Of a stretch of 64,000 bases of DNA, positions 1 to 8,293 are shown one piece after another (position 1 is the first letter of the stretch; the number at the start of each line of letters is the position of its first letter). The notes beneath the pieces were generated by a model, which was given only the letters and a program-made list of their open reading frames with translations, was not told the origin of the DNA and did no database searches. Position numbers and translations under genes: made by a program. Origin of the DNA: Microbispora sp. ZYX-F-249 (GTDB taxonomy: Bacteria; Actinomycetota; Actinomycetes; Streptosporangiales; Streptosporangiaceae); NCBI RefSeq assembly GCF_039649665.1, contig NZ_JBDJAW010000024.1, forward strand, positions 62,001-126,000, written 5' to 3'.

Positions 1-339
1 GGCCAGTTCGTCGGACAGGATCGCCAGCGCGGCCCGGACCGGCGGCACCGCCGGGTCGGCCAGGACGCCCAGGGACGCCGCCGTGGAGTCCCACAGGTCG
101 AGGATCAGCGACTCCTTGGTGGGGAAGTAGTTGTAGACGGTCTTCTCCGTCACCCCGCACGCCTCGGCGATCTCCGCCACGCGCACCGCGTCGAAACCGC
201 GCTCGAGGAACATCTCGGTCGCCGTGTCGGACAGCCGGCGGCGCATCAGCCGCTTCTTGCGCTCCCGTGGCCGCTCGTCCTCGGGAACGTGCCCGCCGGG
301 GCCGCGCAGCATCGACCAGTCCACTCCGCGGGTACTCAC
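1..339 (-). CDS. TetR/AcrR-family transcriptional regulator, N-terminal part (cut by window edge)
   Basis: Only the first 113 residues are in the window; the ligand-binding C-terminus lies beyond base 1. A GTG start gives MSTRGVDWSM. Residues 54-73 form the TetR helix-turn-helix (VAEIAEACGVTEKTVYNYF), preceded by an Arg/Lys-rich arm (25-35). An in-frame ATG at residue 10 is the alternative start. The gene diverges from an SRPBCC gene, and two copies of a TTTCAGTCACTGAAA-type dyad lie between them. This suggests autoregulation and control of the neighbour. Family assignment is secure; ligand and targets are inferred from context only. Confidence 0.9.
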   Translation of the reverse strand, partial: MSTRGVDWSMLRGPGGHVPEDERPRERKKRLMRRRLSDTATEMFLERGFDAVRVAEIAEACGVTEKTVYNYFPTKESLILDLWDSTAASLGVLADPAVPPVRAALAILSDELA

Positions 340-352
340 GATCCCCAGATTA

Positions 353-401
353 TTACAGTCTCTGAAGTTTTGGGGTACGGTGTTTTTCAGTCACTGAAAA
401 A
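353..401. promoter_or_regulatory. Twin operator-like dyads in the tetR/SRPBCC divergent region
   Basis: Bases 383-401 read TTTTTCAGTCACTGAAAAA, a perfect 9-bp dyad around one central base. Bases 353-368 (TTACAGTCTCTGAAGT) match the core of that site at 13 of 16 positions. The two copies start 32 bp apart, about three helical turns. The layout fits two TetR-type dimers on one DNA face between divergent promoters. Binding by the adjacent regulator is inference. Confidence 0.6.
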
Positions 402-420
402 TCCGCCGAGGAGGCGCGAC

Positions 421-903
421 GTGTCCGAGATCCGCATCGTCTGCGACTACCCGCATGCCGTCGGCAAGGTATGGCGCGCCGTGACCGACCCGGAGCTCAT
501 CCCGCTGTGGACCGCGACCGGCGCCGGTGCGCGGCCCGAGGGCTTCGCCCCGGTCGCCGGCAACCGGTTCCGGTTCGTGGCCAAGCCCAAACCGGGCTGG
601 AACGGCATCGTCGACTGCGAGGTGCTGGAGGTCGAGGAGCCGTCGCTGCTGCGCTACTCCTGGACCGGAGGTGACGGGCAGGGTGACACGACCGAGGTCG
701 TCTACCGGCTGCGACCCTGCGACGGCGGCACCCGCTTCGCCTACGAGCACACCGGCTTCACCGGCGTCGGCGGGGCCTTCATGGCCCGCTTCCTGGGCCG
801 CGTCCGCCGCAAGATGCTCGCCTCCGGCCTGCCCGCCCTCCTGGACGACCTCGACGAACACGGCCGGCTCCGGTCCGGCCGCCTCCCCGGCCCCGGCGCG
901 TGA
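421..903 (+). CDS. SRPBCC / START-like (AHSA1-type) domain protein
   Basis: This encodes about 160 residues starting at GTG 421, with GAGGAGG at 409-415. It is a single helix-grip domain of the polyketide cyclase/AHSA1 superfamily: an N-terminal strand, the helix AVGKVWRAVTDPELIPLW, then GFAPVAGNRFRF and a C-terminal helix with GVGGAFMARFLGRVRR. Such proteins bind hydrophobic ligands or act as chaperone-like factors, so no substrate can be read from sequence. It diverges from a TetR gene with operator-like dyads between them and is probably its target. An in-frame start at 289 would run through the operators and is unlikely. Confidence 0.8.
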   Translation: MSEIRIVCDYPHAVGKVWRAVTDPELIPLWTATGAGARPEGFAPVAGNRFRFVAKPKPGWNGIVDCEVLEVEEPSLLRYSWTGGDGQGDTTEVVYRLRPCDGGTRFAYEHTGFTGVGGAFMARFLGRVRRKMLASGLPALLDDLDEHGRLRSGRLPGPGA

Positions 904-932
904 GGGGCGCCGCGCGGCGTAGAGTCCGGGGC

Positions 933-1994
933 GTGACGCACGCATCTCGCCGCGCGCGGCTGGCCGCGGCACTCCCCGAGCATGACACGGCCGCCGTTCT
1001 GGTGACCTGGCCGGTCAACGTCCGTTACCTGACCGGCCTGTCCAGCTCCAACGCCGCCGTGCTCGTCACCGGGACGGGCGAGGCGGCGCTCGCCACCGAC
1101 TCGCGCTACCTGGAGACGGCCGAGGCCGTGTGCGAGGGCGTGGAGGTGATCGAGGACCGCGACGTGGCGGGGGCCCTGCTCGGCCGCGTGCCGCACACGG
1201 CGCGGGTCGCGGTGGAGGCCGGCCACATGTCGGTGGGACAGTTCGGGCGGCTCGCCGCCGCGCATCCCGGTCTCACGCCGGTGGATGGCCTCGTGGAGGC
1301 CGTCAGAGCCGTGAAGGACGAGGGGGAGATCGCGGCGCTGCGCCGCGCCTGCGCGATCACCGACGAGGCGTTCTCCCTGGTCGTGGAGCGCGTCGTCCCC
1401 GGCGTCACCGAACGGCGGGTCGCCCGGTGGCTGGAGGCCGCCATGGTCGAGCTCGGCGCGGACAAGCCGGCCTTCGACTCCATCGTGGCGAGCGGCCCCA
1501 ACGGCTCGATCCCGCACCACTCGCCCTCCGACCGGCCGATCGAGCGGGGAGACCTGGTGACGATGGACTTCGGCGCCCGCTACGACGGCTACCACGCCGA
1601 CATGACCCGCACGGTCGCCGTGGGCCCGCCGGCGTCGTGGCAGCGCGACCTCTACGACCTCGTACGGCGGGCCCAGCGCGCGGGCCGCCACGCCGTACGG
1701 CCGGGGGCGACGGCGGGCGAGGTGGACGCCGCGGCGCGTGCCGTCATCGCCGAAGCGGGTCAGGCCGAGCGGTTCGGCCACGGGCTGGGCCACGGGGTCG
1801 GCCTGGAGATCCACGAGCTGCCGTTCCTGGGCCCTGGCAGGACCGGTAGACTAGAGGATCGAGTTCCGATCACCGTCGAGCCGGGGGTCTATCTCCCGGG
1901 CAGGGGCGGTGTGCGCATCGAGGACACGCTGATCACGCGTGGTGACGGGCCGGAGCTTCTCACACTGACCACCAAGGAGCTGCTCGTCCTGTAG
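933..1994 (+). CDS. M24-family Xaa-Pro peptidase (aminopeptidase P / prolidase type)
   Basis: This is a 353-residue cytosolic metallopeptidase with the creatinase-like N-terminal domain and the pita-bread catalytic domain. The dinuclear metal ligands are visible: two Asp in [17 protein letters not shown], His in [13 protein letters not shown], Glu in VEPGVYLP and Glu in RIEDT. It would cleave an N-terminal residue before proline, or an Xaa-Pro dipeptide. GTG 933 places the protein start at [14 protein letters not shown] and avoids overlap with the upstream gene. The Shine-Dalgarno is weak. The gene lies 25 nt before efp, an arrangement common in actinobacteria and other bacteria. PepQ versus PepP cannot be separated here. 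Confidence 0.88.
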   Translation: MTHASRRARLAAALPEHDTAAVLVTWPVNVRYLTGLSSSNAAVLVTGTGEAALATDSRYLETAEAVCEGVEVIEDRDVAGALLGRVPHTARVAVEAGHMSVGQFGRLAAAHPGLTPVDGLVEAVRAVKDEGEIAALRRACAITDEAFSLVVERVVPGVTERRVARWLEAAMVELGADKPAFDSIVASGPNGSIPHHSPSDRPIERGDLVTMDFGARYDGYHADMTRTVAVGPPASWQRDLYDLVRRAQRAGRHAVRPGATAGEVDAAARAVIAEAGQAERFGHGLGHGVGLEIHELPFLGPGRTGRLEDRVPITVEPGVYLPGRGGVRIEDTLITRGDGPELLTLTTKELLVL

Positions 1995-2019
1995 GGCAGC
2001 CGCACGCGGGAGACGCTAC

Positions 2020-2580
2020 GTGGCGACGACGAACGACCTGAAGAACGGACTCGTGCTCAAGCTCGACGATGGGCAGCTGTGGACCGTTGTCGAGTTCCAG
2101 CACGTCAAGCCGGGTAAGGGCGGCGCGTTCGTCCGCACCAAGCTCAAGAACGTGCTGTCCGGGAAGGTCGTCGACAAGACCTTCAACGCCGGCGTGAAGG
2201 TCGACGTGGCGAACGTCGACAAGCGGGACATGCAGTACTCCTACCTCGACGGCGACGACTTCGTCTTCATGGACACCGAGACCTACGACATGGTCAACAT
2301 CCCGCGCTCGGTCGTCGGCACCGCCGCCAACTACATGCTGGAGAACACGACGGCGACCGTCGCCTTCAACGAGGGCAACCCGCTGTACGTCGACCTCCCG
2401 GCGGCCGTCGAGCTGACGATCTCGCACACCGACCCGGGCCTGCAGGGCGACCGCTCCACCGGCGGCACCAAGCCCGCCACGCTGGAGACCGGCGCGGAGA
2501 TCAAGGTCCCGCTCTTCATCACCACCGGCGAGAAGGTCAAGGTCGACACTCGCACCGGCGAGTACCTCGGTCGGGCCTGA
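2020..2580 (+). CDS. efp: Translation elongation factor P
   Basis: The 186-residue length is typical of EF-P. EF-P relieves ribosome stalling at polyproline stretches by binding between the P and E sites. The KOW-like N-terminal domain with the modifiable-loop region [15 protein letters not shown] and the two OB domains are intact, ending EYLGRA. Start is GTG 2020. The stop at 2580 is one base before the nusB start, so efp and nusB are translationally close. The Pro-rich FtsZ linker and PBP tails encoded nearby are plausible clients (inference). Confidence 0.96.
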   Translation: MATTNDLKNGLVLKLDDGQLWTVVEFQHVKPGKGGAFVRTKLKNVLSGKVVDKTFNAGVKVDVANVDKRDMQYSYLDGDDFVFMDTETYDMVNIPRSVVGTAANYMLENTTATVAFNEGNPLYVDLPAAVELTISHTDPGLQGDRSTGGTKPATLETGAEIKVPLFITTGEKVKVDTRTGEYLGRA

Positions 2581-2581
2581 C

Positions 2582-2992
2582 GTGTCGGCTCGGGGGAAGG
2601 CCCGCCGCCGCGCCCTGGACATCCTCTTCGAGGCGGAGGCCCGGCAGGTGAGCCCGCTCGACGTCCTCGCCGAGCGGGTGGAGCGGTCGGACCCTCCGGT
2701 CAACGAGTACACCTCCTTCCTCGTCGAGGGCGTGGTCCGGCACCTGGAGCGCATCGACGAGCTGATCTCGACGTACGCCGAGGGCTGGACGCTGGAGCGC
2801 ATGCCGGCCGTCGACCGCAACGTCCTGCGCGGCGGGACGTACGAGATGCTGTGGTCGGAGGAGGTTCCGGAGGGCGTCGTCATCAGCGAGTGGGTGCACC
2901 TGGCCGCGGAGCTGTCGACCGACGAGTCGCCGCAGTTCGTCAACGGCCTGCTGGCCCGCTTCAAGCAGCTCAAGCCCTCGCTTTCGCTCTGA
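2582..2992 (+). CDS. nusB: Transcription antitermination factor NusB
   Basis: A 136-residue all-helical NusB. It starts MSARGKARRRALDILFEAEA, the conserved Arg-rich RNA-binding first helix. It also carries the family segments MPAVDRNVLRGGTYEML and DESPQFVNGLL. It forms the boxA-binding complex with S10 and NusA/NusG for rRNA antitermination. GTG 2582 follows the efp stop directly. The efp-nusB pairing is common in actinobacteria. Confidence 0.95.
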   Translation: MSARGKARRRALDILFEAEARQVSPLDVLAERVERSDPPVNEYTSFLVEGVVRHLERIDELISTYAEGWTLERMPAVDRNVLRGGTYEMLWSEEVPEGVVISEWVHLAAELSTDESPQFVNGLLARFKQLKPSLSL

Positions 2993-3049
2993 ACCCCACC
3001 GCCCCCGGCACCGCCCGGCGGACCGACAGCCCCGACAGGGAGGCCGCAA

Positions 3050-3772
3050 GTGCGTGACGCCACACGCCGCGCCGTCGTCTGGGAGGCGCTGCGCGCGCTC
3101 CTGGCCGAGCGGACGGCCGCGACCGGGCGCGACACGCTCGACATCGTGGACGCCGGCGGCGGCACCGGCGGGTTCGCCGTGCCGCTGGCGACGCTCGGGC
3201 ACGTCGTGACCGTGGTCGACCCGACGCCCGACTCGCTGGCCGCGCTGGAGCGCCGCGCCGCCGAGACGGGAGTCGGCGTGAAGGGCCTGCAGGGCGACGC
3301 CGCCGATCTGGGCGACCTGCTCGAACCCGGCAGCGCCGACCTGGTGCTGTGCCACAGCGTGCTGGAGTACGTCGAGGATCCGGCGGGCGCGCTGGGCGCG
3401 GTCCACGGCATCCTGCGGCCGGGCGGCGTGGTGAGCGTGCTTGCCGCCAACTCGGTCGCCGCGGCCGTCCACCGCTCGCTGGCCGGTCATTTCGACGAGG
3501 CGCGCCGGGTGCTGTCGGACCCGGCCGGCCGCTGGGGGGACCGCGACCCCACGCCGCGCCGCTTCTCCCGTGAGACGCTGGGGGCGCTGCTGGAGGCGGC
3601 CGGGTTCGCCGTCGGCGACGTCCAGGGCGTGCGGATTTTCGCCGACCTCGTCCCGGGCATGCTCGCCGAGAGCGACCCCGACGGCCTGGTCGCGCTGGAG
3701 CGGGCGGCGGCGGCCCACCCCGTGCTCCGCGACGTCGCCACCCAGATCCACGTCACCGCGTACCGCGAGTAG
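3050..3772 (+). CDS. Class I SAM-dependent methyltransferase
   Basis: 240 residues with a Rossmann-type methyltransferase fold. The glycine-rich SAM loop is DAGGGTGGFAVPLATLGH, followed by an acidic residue at VVDPTP, a DAADLGDLL motif II and the post-motif LVLCHSVLEYVEDP. The C-terminal part (FSRETLGALLEAAGF) resembles SmtA/UbiE-like enzymes. Start GTG 3050 follows AGGGAGG. The substrate cannot be inferred. It lies 57 nt after nusB and its stop codon overlaps the candidate dinB control element, so it may be a conserved tRNA or lipid methyltransferase rather than pathway-specific. Confidence 0.85.
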   Translation: MRDATRRAVVWEALRALLAERTAATGRDTLDIVDAGGGTGGFAVPLATLGHVVTVVDPTPDSLAALERRAAETGVGVKGLQGDAADLGDLLEPGSADLVLCHSVLEYVEDPAGALGAVHGILRPGGVVSVLAANSVAAAVHRSLAGHFDEARRVLSDPAGRWGDRDPTPRRFSRETLGALLEAAGFAVGDVQGVRIFADLVPGMLAESDPDGLVALERAAAAHPVLRDVATQIHVTAYRE

Positions 3773-3808
3773 AAACCATGTTCGGGTAGTGCGGTGCTCG
3801 GGTAGGGT
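3770..3808 (+). promoter_or_regulatory. dinB promoter with SOS-box-like element
   Basis: TAGAAACCATGTTCGG (3770-3785) matches 9 of the 12 fixed positions of the actinobacterial LexA box TCGAAC-N4-GTTCGA and overlaps the methyltransferase stop. A -10-like TAGGGT lies at 3803-3808, six bases before the dinB ATG. A -35-like TTCGGG at 3781-3786 gives a 16-bp spacer. That geometry implies a leaderless dinB mRNA. LexA control is inferred and the left half-site is imperfect. Confidence 0.4.
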
Positions 3809-3814
3809 GACCTC

Positions 3815-5059
3815 ATGTCCCGGAACCAGCTGCTGCCTCGGGATCCCTCGCCTCCGCCGGACGGGCCGGTCGACGACAGCGGCTGCCCGATCCTGCACGT
3901 GGACATGGACGCCTTCTACGCCAGCGTCGAGCTGCTCGACCGCCCGGAGCTGCGGGGCGCCCCGGTCATCGTCGGCGCCACGGGCGCGCGCGGCGTCGTG
4001 CTCAGCGCCACCTACGAGGCGCGCCGGTTCGGGGTCCACTCGGCGATGCCGATGACGCGGGCCCGGCGCATCTGCCCGCAGGCCACGGTCATCCCGCCTC
4101 GCCACGCCAAGTACGCCGAGGTGTCCCGGGGCGTCATGGAGATCTTCCAGTCGATCACCCCCGAGGTGGAGCCGATCGCCTCCGACGAGGCGTTCCTCGA
4201 CGTCGGCGGGGCCCGCCGCAGACTGGGCAGCCCCGCGGCCATCGCCCGGCTGATCCGCGCCCAGGTCGCCGAGCGGTACGGCATCACCTGTTCGGTGGGG
4301 GTGGCGAGCACGAAGTTCGTGGCCAAGCTCGCCTCGCGCCAGTGCAAGCCCGACGGCCTGCTCGTGGTCCCGGCCGGCAGGGTCGTGGAGTTCCTGCACC
4401 CGCTGCCCGTGGCCGCCCTGTGGGGGGTGGGGGAGCGCACCGAGCAGGCCCTCGTACGGCTCGGCATCCGCACCGTGGGGGATCTGGCCCAGGTGCCGGT
4501 GGCGACGCTCCAGCGTGAGTTCGGCGCCGTCGGCGCGCACCTGGCGGCCCTGGCCTGGGGACGCGACGAGCGACGGGTGGTGCCGCACGCGCCCGACAAG
4601 AGCATCGGCAACGAGGAGACGTTCCCGCACGACGTCGACGACCCGGAGACGATCAGGCGCGAGCTGCTGCGACTGTCGGAACGGGTCGCCGCGCGGCTGC
4701 GGGCCGGCGGGCACGTGGGCCGCACGGTCAGCGTCAAACTCCGCCGATCCGACTTCACGACCATCACCAGGTCGCGTACGCTGCGCGAGGCGACCGACGT
4801 CGCGAAGGAGATTTTCGACACATCATGCGAGCTCTACGAGGCTGCGGGGCTGGAGCGGGTACGACTGCGACTGGTCGGCGTACGCGTGGAGAACCTGGTC
4901 CCGGCCGCCGCGGCGACCCGCCAGATAAGCCTGGGAGAGCGGGAGACCGGCTGGCGGGAGGCCGAACAGGCCATGGACCGGGCGGCCCGCAGGTTCGGCC
5001 CGGACGCGGTGAAACCGGCGTCGCTTGTTCGCCGTCCATTTGGTCCAATAGGTCCATGA
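3815..5059 (+). CDS. dinB: DNA polymerase IV (Y-family translesion polymerase)
   Basis: 414 residues. The palm begins HVDMDAFYASVE, with the first catalytic Asp pair. The second acidic site is SDEAFLDVGG, followed by the helix-hairpin-helix thumb (GVGERTEQALVRLGIRTVGDLA) and the little finger (SIGNEETFPHDVDDPETI). The ATG at 3815 sits about seven bases after a TAGGGT -10-like hexamer with no Shine-Dalgarno, so translation is probably leaderless. The C-terminus has no obvious extended beta-clamp motif. Function: error-prone lesion bypass. Confidence 0.95.
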   Translation: MSRNQLLPRDPSPPPDGPVDDSGCPILHVDMDAFYASVELLDRPELRGAPVIVGATGARGVVLSATYEARRFGVHSAMPMTRARRICPQATVIPPRHAKYAEVSRGVMEIFQSITPEVEPIASDEAFLDVGGARRRLGSPAAIARLIRAQVAERYGITCSVGVASTKFVAKLASRQCKPDGLLVVPAGRVVEFLHPLPVAALWGVGERTEQALVRLGIRTVGDLAQVPVATLQREFGAVGAHLAALAWGRDERRVVPHAPDKSIGNEETFPHDVDDPETIRRELLRLSERVAARLRAGGHVGRTVSVKLRRSDFTTITRSRTLREATDVAKEIFDTSCELYEAAGLERVRLRLVGVRVENLVPAAAATRQISLGERETGWREAEQAMDRAARRFGPDAVKPASLVRRPFGPIGP

Positions 5060-5206
5060 CGTCACCTCCGGTTTGGACCGCGTTGGACGTTTTCTTTCGC
5101 CTACGTCTGAGGCCTCGTATTCTGGGGATAACCGACCGCGAGGTTCGGACACCCCGTGTCGTCCGTTGCCGTCTTCCCCTGAATGGGGCCGTCCTTGGGA
5201 GGCGCC

Positions 5207-5587
5207 GTGCCGCTGTCTGAGCACGAGCAGCGCTTGCTCGACCAGATCGAGCAGGCCCTCTATGCCGAGGACCCGAAGTGGGCGAACACCGTACGGATCA
5301 GCAATCCGCGTAGCCACTACAAGCGCCGCCTGGTGAAGGCCTCCATAGGCTTCGCACTCGGCGTGGTCCTGCTGATGGTCGGCGTCGTCGCGGCCCAGAT
5401 CTGGCTCGGTGCCGCCGGCTTCGTGGTCATGCTGGCCACCTGTCTGTGGGGCCTGTCGAGCTGGAAACGCATGAGCGGGTTCGGTGACTCCCCGCCGTCC
5501 CGCGAGCGCGGCCGCCGCCCCCAGCAGCGGCAGAGCTTCATGGAGCGCATGGAAGAGCGCTGGCGCCGCCGCCACGACGAGCACTGA
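5207..5587 (+). CDS. DUF3040-domain membrane protein
   Basis: 126 residues. The start at GTG 5207 with GGGAGG at 5197-5202 gives MPLSEHEQRLLDQIEQALYA, the conserved opening of the actinobacterial DUF3040 family. Two adjacent transmembrane helices follow (about 50-70 and 74-92), then an Arg/Gln-rich cytosolic tail ending RRRHDEH. Function is unknown. Its position between dinB and the dcw region recurs in actinobacteria to my knowledge. A perfect hairpin terminator follows at once. Confidence 0.85.
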   Translation: MPLSEHEQRLLDQIEQALYAEDPKWANTVRISNPRSHYKRRLVKASIGFALGVVLLMVGVVAAQIWLGAAGFVVMLATCLWGLSSWKRMSGFGDSPPSRERGRRPQQRQSFMERMEERWRRRHDEH

Positions 5588-5607
5588 TCCCCATCTGAGC
5601 CACCGCC

Positions 5608-5632
5608 GGTGGGCCCGCGAAGCGGGCCCACC
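5608..5632 (+). terminator. Hairpin terminator after the DUF3040 gene
   Basis: GGTGGGCCCGC and GCGGGCCCACC form a perfect 11-bp stem closed by the loop GAA, 20 bases after the stop codon. There is no U-tract, which is usual for actinobacterial terminators. Confidence 0.75.
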
Positions 5633-5703
5633 GAGTCGTCTGCGGCGAGTAATCCTCTCCCCGGCGCGGACCGGCTGCCCCGTCACCCGGGCGCGGCCGT
5701 GCG

Positions 5704-5803
5704 CCGGAGTGACAGGGCAGCCGGAGTGACAGGGCAGCCGGAGTGCCGGGCCGGCCGGGTCACAGAACAACCGCGTGCCGGACCGGCCGGAGTGACAGCT
5801 CAG
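5704..5803. repeat. Degenerate 17-bp tandem repeat between convergent genes
   Basis: CCGGAGTGACAGGGCAG occurs as two identical adjacent copies (5704-5720, 5721-5737), a diverged copy at 5738-5754 and a further 15/17 copy at 5787-5803. The last copy overlaps the stop codon of the minus-strand transglutaminase gene. The array sits between the DUF3040 terminator and the 3' end of that gene. It may be neutral slippage or a transcript-end structure. Confidence 0.6.
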
Positions 5804-8259
5804 CGTCGGGTGCCGGTCAGAGTCCGGTCCTGTCCGGACCCGGCGGGACGCCCGGGCGTCGTGGCGGTCCCGTGTCCCGGCGATGTCCCCTTGGCCGGCC
5901 CGGGCCCCGTCCGCCGGAGCCCCGTCCGCCAGAGCCGGGGCCGCAGTCCCTCCAGCCGGTCGAACACGTCGAGCACGCTCTCGCCGGCCGCCCGCAGCCG
6001 CAGCAGGACGGACATCGGGACCAGCGTGGCGCCCAGCCGCCGCCATCGTGAGGTCTTCGACGCCAGATCGCGCCTGATGCGGCGCAGGTCCGCGGGGACG
6101 GGGCCCGACGCCGACGGCGCGGGGGCGTACCTGAGCCGTTCCTCCGAGGTGACGACGCGGGCGAGCGACTCGGCGGCCTGCGGCCCGGGGGAGTACCGCT
6201 CGGAGATGCGGCGGCCGAGCGCGCGCGGCGTCTCGCTCGGCTCCCCGGCCATGCCGAGGTCGGTGAGGATGTCGCGCAGCTCCGCCCAGGCGGCGTGGCC
6301 TCCCGTGGCCGGCCGCGTCAGCCGGCGCAGCCGCCGGCGGCGCACCAGGAGCCGTGCGGCGGCGGGCAGCAACAGCAGGGCGAGCGCGGCGGCGGCGCCG
6401 ATGCCGAACGTGACCGCCGCGGGCGTGCCCGGGTCGGCCGCGATGGGCGTGCCGTCGAGGTCGCGGTCGAGCTGGCGCGGGTTGGGCCGGGCGGGTCCCG
6501 CGCTCTGACCGGTGTCCTCGTCGTCCGACGACGGCCCCTCGGACGCGCCCGCACTGGGCTCGGCCGTCGGCGTGACGGGCAGCGAATACGCCGGCACCTG
6601 GGCCGTGCCCTGACCGCCCGCCCCCGCGGGGGTGGGCTCGAACCGCAGCCAGCCGATGCCGTCGAAGAACAGCTCGGGCCAGGCGTGCGCGTCATGGGTG
6701 CGGACCGTCCACACGTCACCGATTTTGGTGCCGCCCGTGTAGCCGATCGACACCCGTGCCGGAATGCCGAGCAGGCGCGCCATCACGGCCATCGCCCCGG
6801 CGAACTGCTCGCAGTAGCCCCTGCGGTCGCGCAGCAGGAAGCGGGACAGGGCCTGGGCGCCCGATCCGGACGCGCGCAGGTCGTAGGTGAAACGGCCGTT
6901 CCGGGTGAACCACTCCTGGAGCTCGACCGCGCTCTCGTACGGCGTGGCGGCGTCGGCGGTGACCCGCCGCGCGAGCGCCTCCACCCGGGGATCGAGCCCG
7001 TCGGGCAGCTGCAGGTAGCGGTCGCTGTCGGGCAGCGTCACCGCCGTGCGCAGCTCCGTCGTGGTGGGCTCGGGCTCCTCGGTCACCACCCGATACTCCA
7101 GCCCGGCCGCCTCGTCCTCGGTGGAGAAGACCATCAGCGAGGCCCGGTCGGCGCGCCAGTCTCCGTCCGCCTCGACCTGCCGGGCCGGATACGGCAACGG
7201 CAGGAAGTTGAGCTCGTCGATGTCCTCGCTCATCGCGACCCGCATCTCGGCCCGCTTCAGCGTCACCCCGGGACGCAGGCCGGGAGCGGGCGGCAGCGGC
7301 CCCTCGGACACGCGGTCCTCCGGGCGCCCGCGCAGCGGGGCCAGCGTCCACTTCGTCCCGTCGAAGATGTCGAGGGAGTAGATCCTCAGGTAACGCGGCA
7401 CGTCGTCGCTGCTGGTGTAGGTGAGCACGGTGCCGTTGCCCTGCTGCCTGAGCTGGCCGCCGAGCTTGGCGATGGCGTCGGGGATGCCGATGTTGCCGCC
7501 GCCTCCGCCGAGGCCGTTGCCCACGCCGAAGCCGAACAGCGGGTCGGGGGTGAGCGCGGGCAGCACCGCGGGCACCAGGATCGCCAGCGCGATCGCCGTG
7601 ACGCCGATGCGCTTGCCCGACAGGGCGAGCCGCTCGGTGTCGGGGGCGGCGCCGCGCGCCGAGCCGGCGGAACGGCGCACCACCACGGTGCGGCCCCAGC
7701 GGCTCAGGCGGTCCCGCCCGTCGGCGACGAGCAGGCCGATGTAACCGAACGCCGCGACGACGAACGCGGGCCACCCGATCGGCTCCGTCATCACCGCGGC
7801 GGGCACGGTGAACAGGGCGAGCAGTGGCAGCCCGGCGAGCGCCGCCCGGCGCAGCCGCACCGCGAAGACGTCCACGAGGAGGGCGATCAGCGCCACGCCC
7901 GCCGTGGTGAGCAGCGTGATGCCGGGCTGGACCGGCACCGGGGCGGCGAACCGCTGGATGTCGTCGAACCCGGAGCCGAGCAGCTCGCCGAGCAGGACGA
8001 CCGAGTCCCTGGTGGGGACGGCCCGCAGCCACGCCTCCTCCGGAGCGAAGACGGCCGTCAGATAGAACAGGACCGCGACGGGCGTCACCGCCGGCGCCAC
8101 CCATGGACGGGCGCCCAGGCGGGAGGCCGCCGCCCCGGCCAGGGTGGTGACGAGGACCGCCCCCACGCAGGACCAGAACCAGGACCCGCCCTCGAAGAGG
8201 GGGTAGAGCGTGACCGTGACGGCCGCCGTGGCCAGCCCCGCCGCAACCGGCAGTTTCAT
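5800..8259 (-). CDS. TgpA-type membrane transglutaminase-like protein (DUF3488 + transglutaminase core)
   Basis: 819 residues. A cluster of about five to six N-terminal transmembrane helices (roughly 1-230) is followed by an extracytoplasmic transglutaminase-like domain. The Cys of GYCEQFAGAMA and the His of THDAHAWPELFF are visible. After a TM helix (about 635-655) comes a cytosolic DUF4129-like tail. The last about 45 residues are Pro/Arg/Thr-rich and overlap the repeat array, so the C-terminus may have drifted. It is the last gene of a MoxR-DUF58-transglutaminase operon, a widespread module thought to act in envelope protein processing or complex assembly. ATG 8259 is preceded by AGAAGGA. 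Confidence 0.9.
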   Translation of the reverse strand: MKLPVAAGLATAAVTVTLYPLFEGGSWFWSCVGAVLVTTLAGAAASRLGARPWVAPAVTPVAVLFYLTAVFAPEEAWLRAVPTRDSVVLLGELLGSGFDDIQRFAAPVPVQPGITLLTTAGVALIALLVDVFAVRLRRAALAGLPLLALFTVPAAVMTEPIGWPAFVVAAFGYIGLLVADGRDRLSRWGRTVVVRRSAGSARGAAPDTERLALSGKRIGVTAIALAILVPAVLPALTPDPLFGFGVGNGLGGGGGNIGIPDAIAKLGGQLRQQGNGTVLTYTSSDDVPRYLRIYSLDIFDGTKWTLAPLRGRPEDRVSEGPLPPAPGLRPGVTLKRAEMRVAMSEDIDELNFLPLPYPARQVEADGDWRADRASLMVFSTEDEAAGLEYRVVTEEPEPTTTELRTAVTLPDSDRYLQLPDGLDPRVEALARRVTADAATPYESAVELQEWFTRNGRFTYDLRASGSGAQALSRFLLRDRRGYCEQFAGAMAVMARLLGIPARVSIGYTGGTKIGDVWTVRTHDAHAWPELFFDGIGWLRFEPTPAGAGGQGTAQVPAYSLPVTPTAEPSAGASEGPSSDDEDTGQSAGPARPNPRQLDRDLDGTPIAADPGTPAAVTFGIGAAAALALLLLPAAARLLVRRRRLRRLTRPATGGHAAWAELRDILTDLGMAGEPSETPRALGRRISERYSPGPQAAESLARVVTSEERLRYAPAPSASGPVPADLRRIRRDLASKTSRWRRLGATLVPMSVLLRLRAAGESVLDVFDRLEGLRPRLWRTGLRRTGPGPAKGTSPGHGTATTPGRPAGSGQDRTLTGTRR

Positions 8260-8293
8260 TCCTTCTACCTTCCGTCCCGCCGGACCGGCCGGT

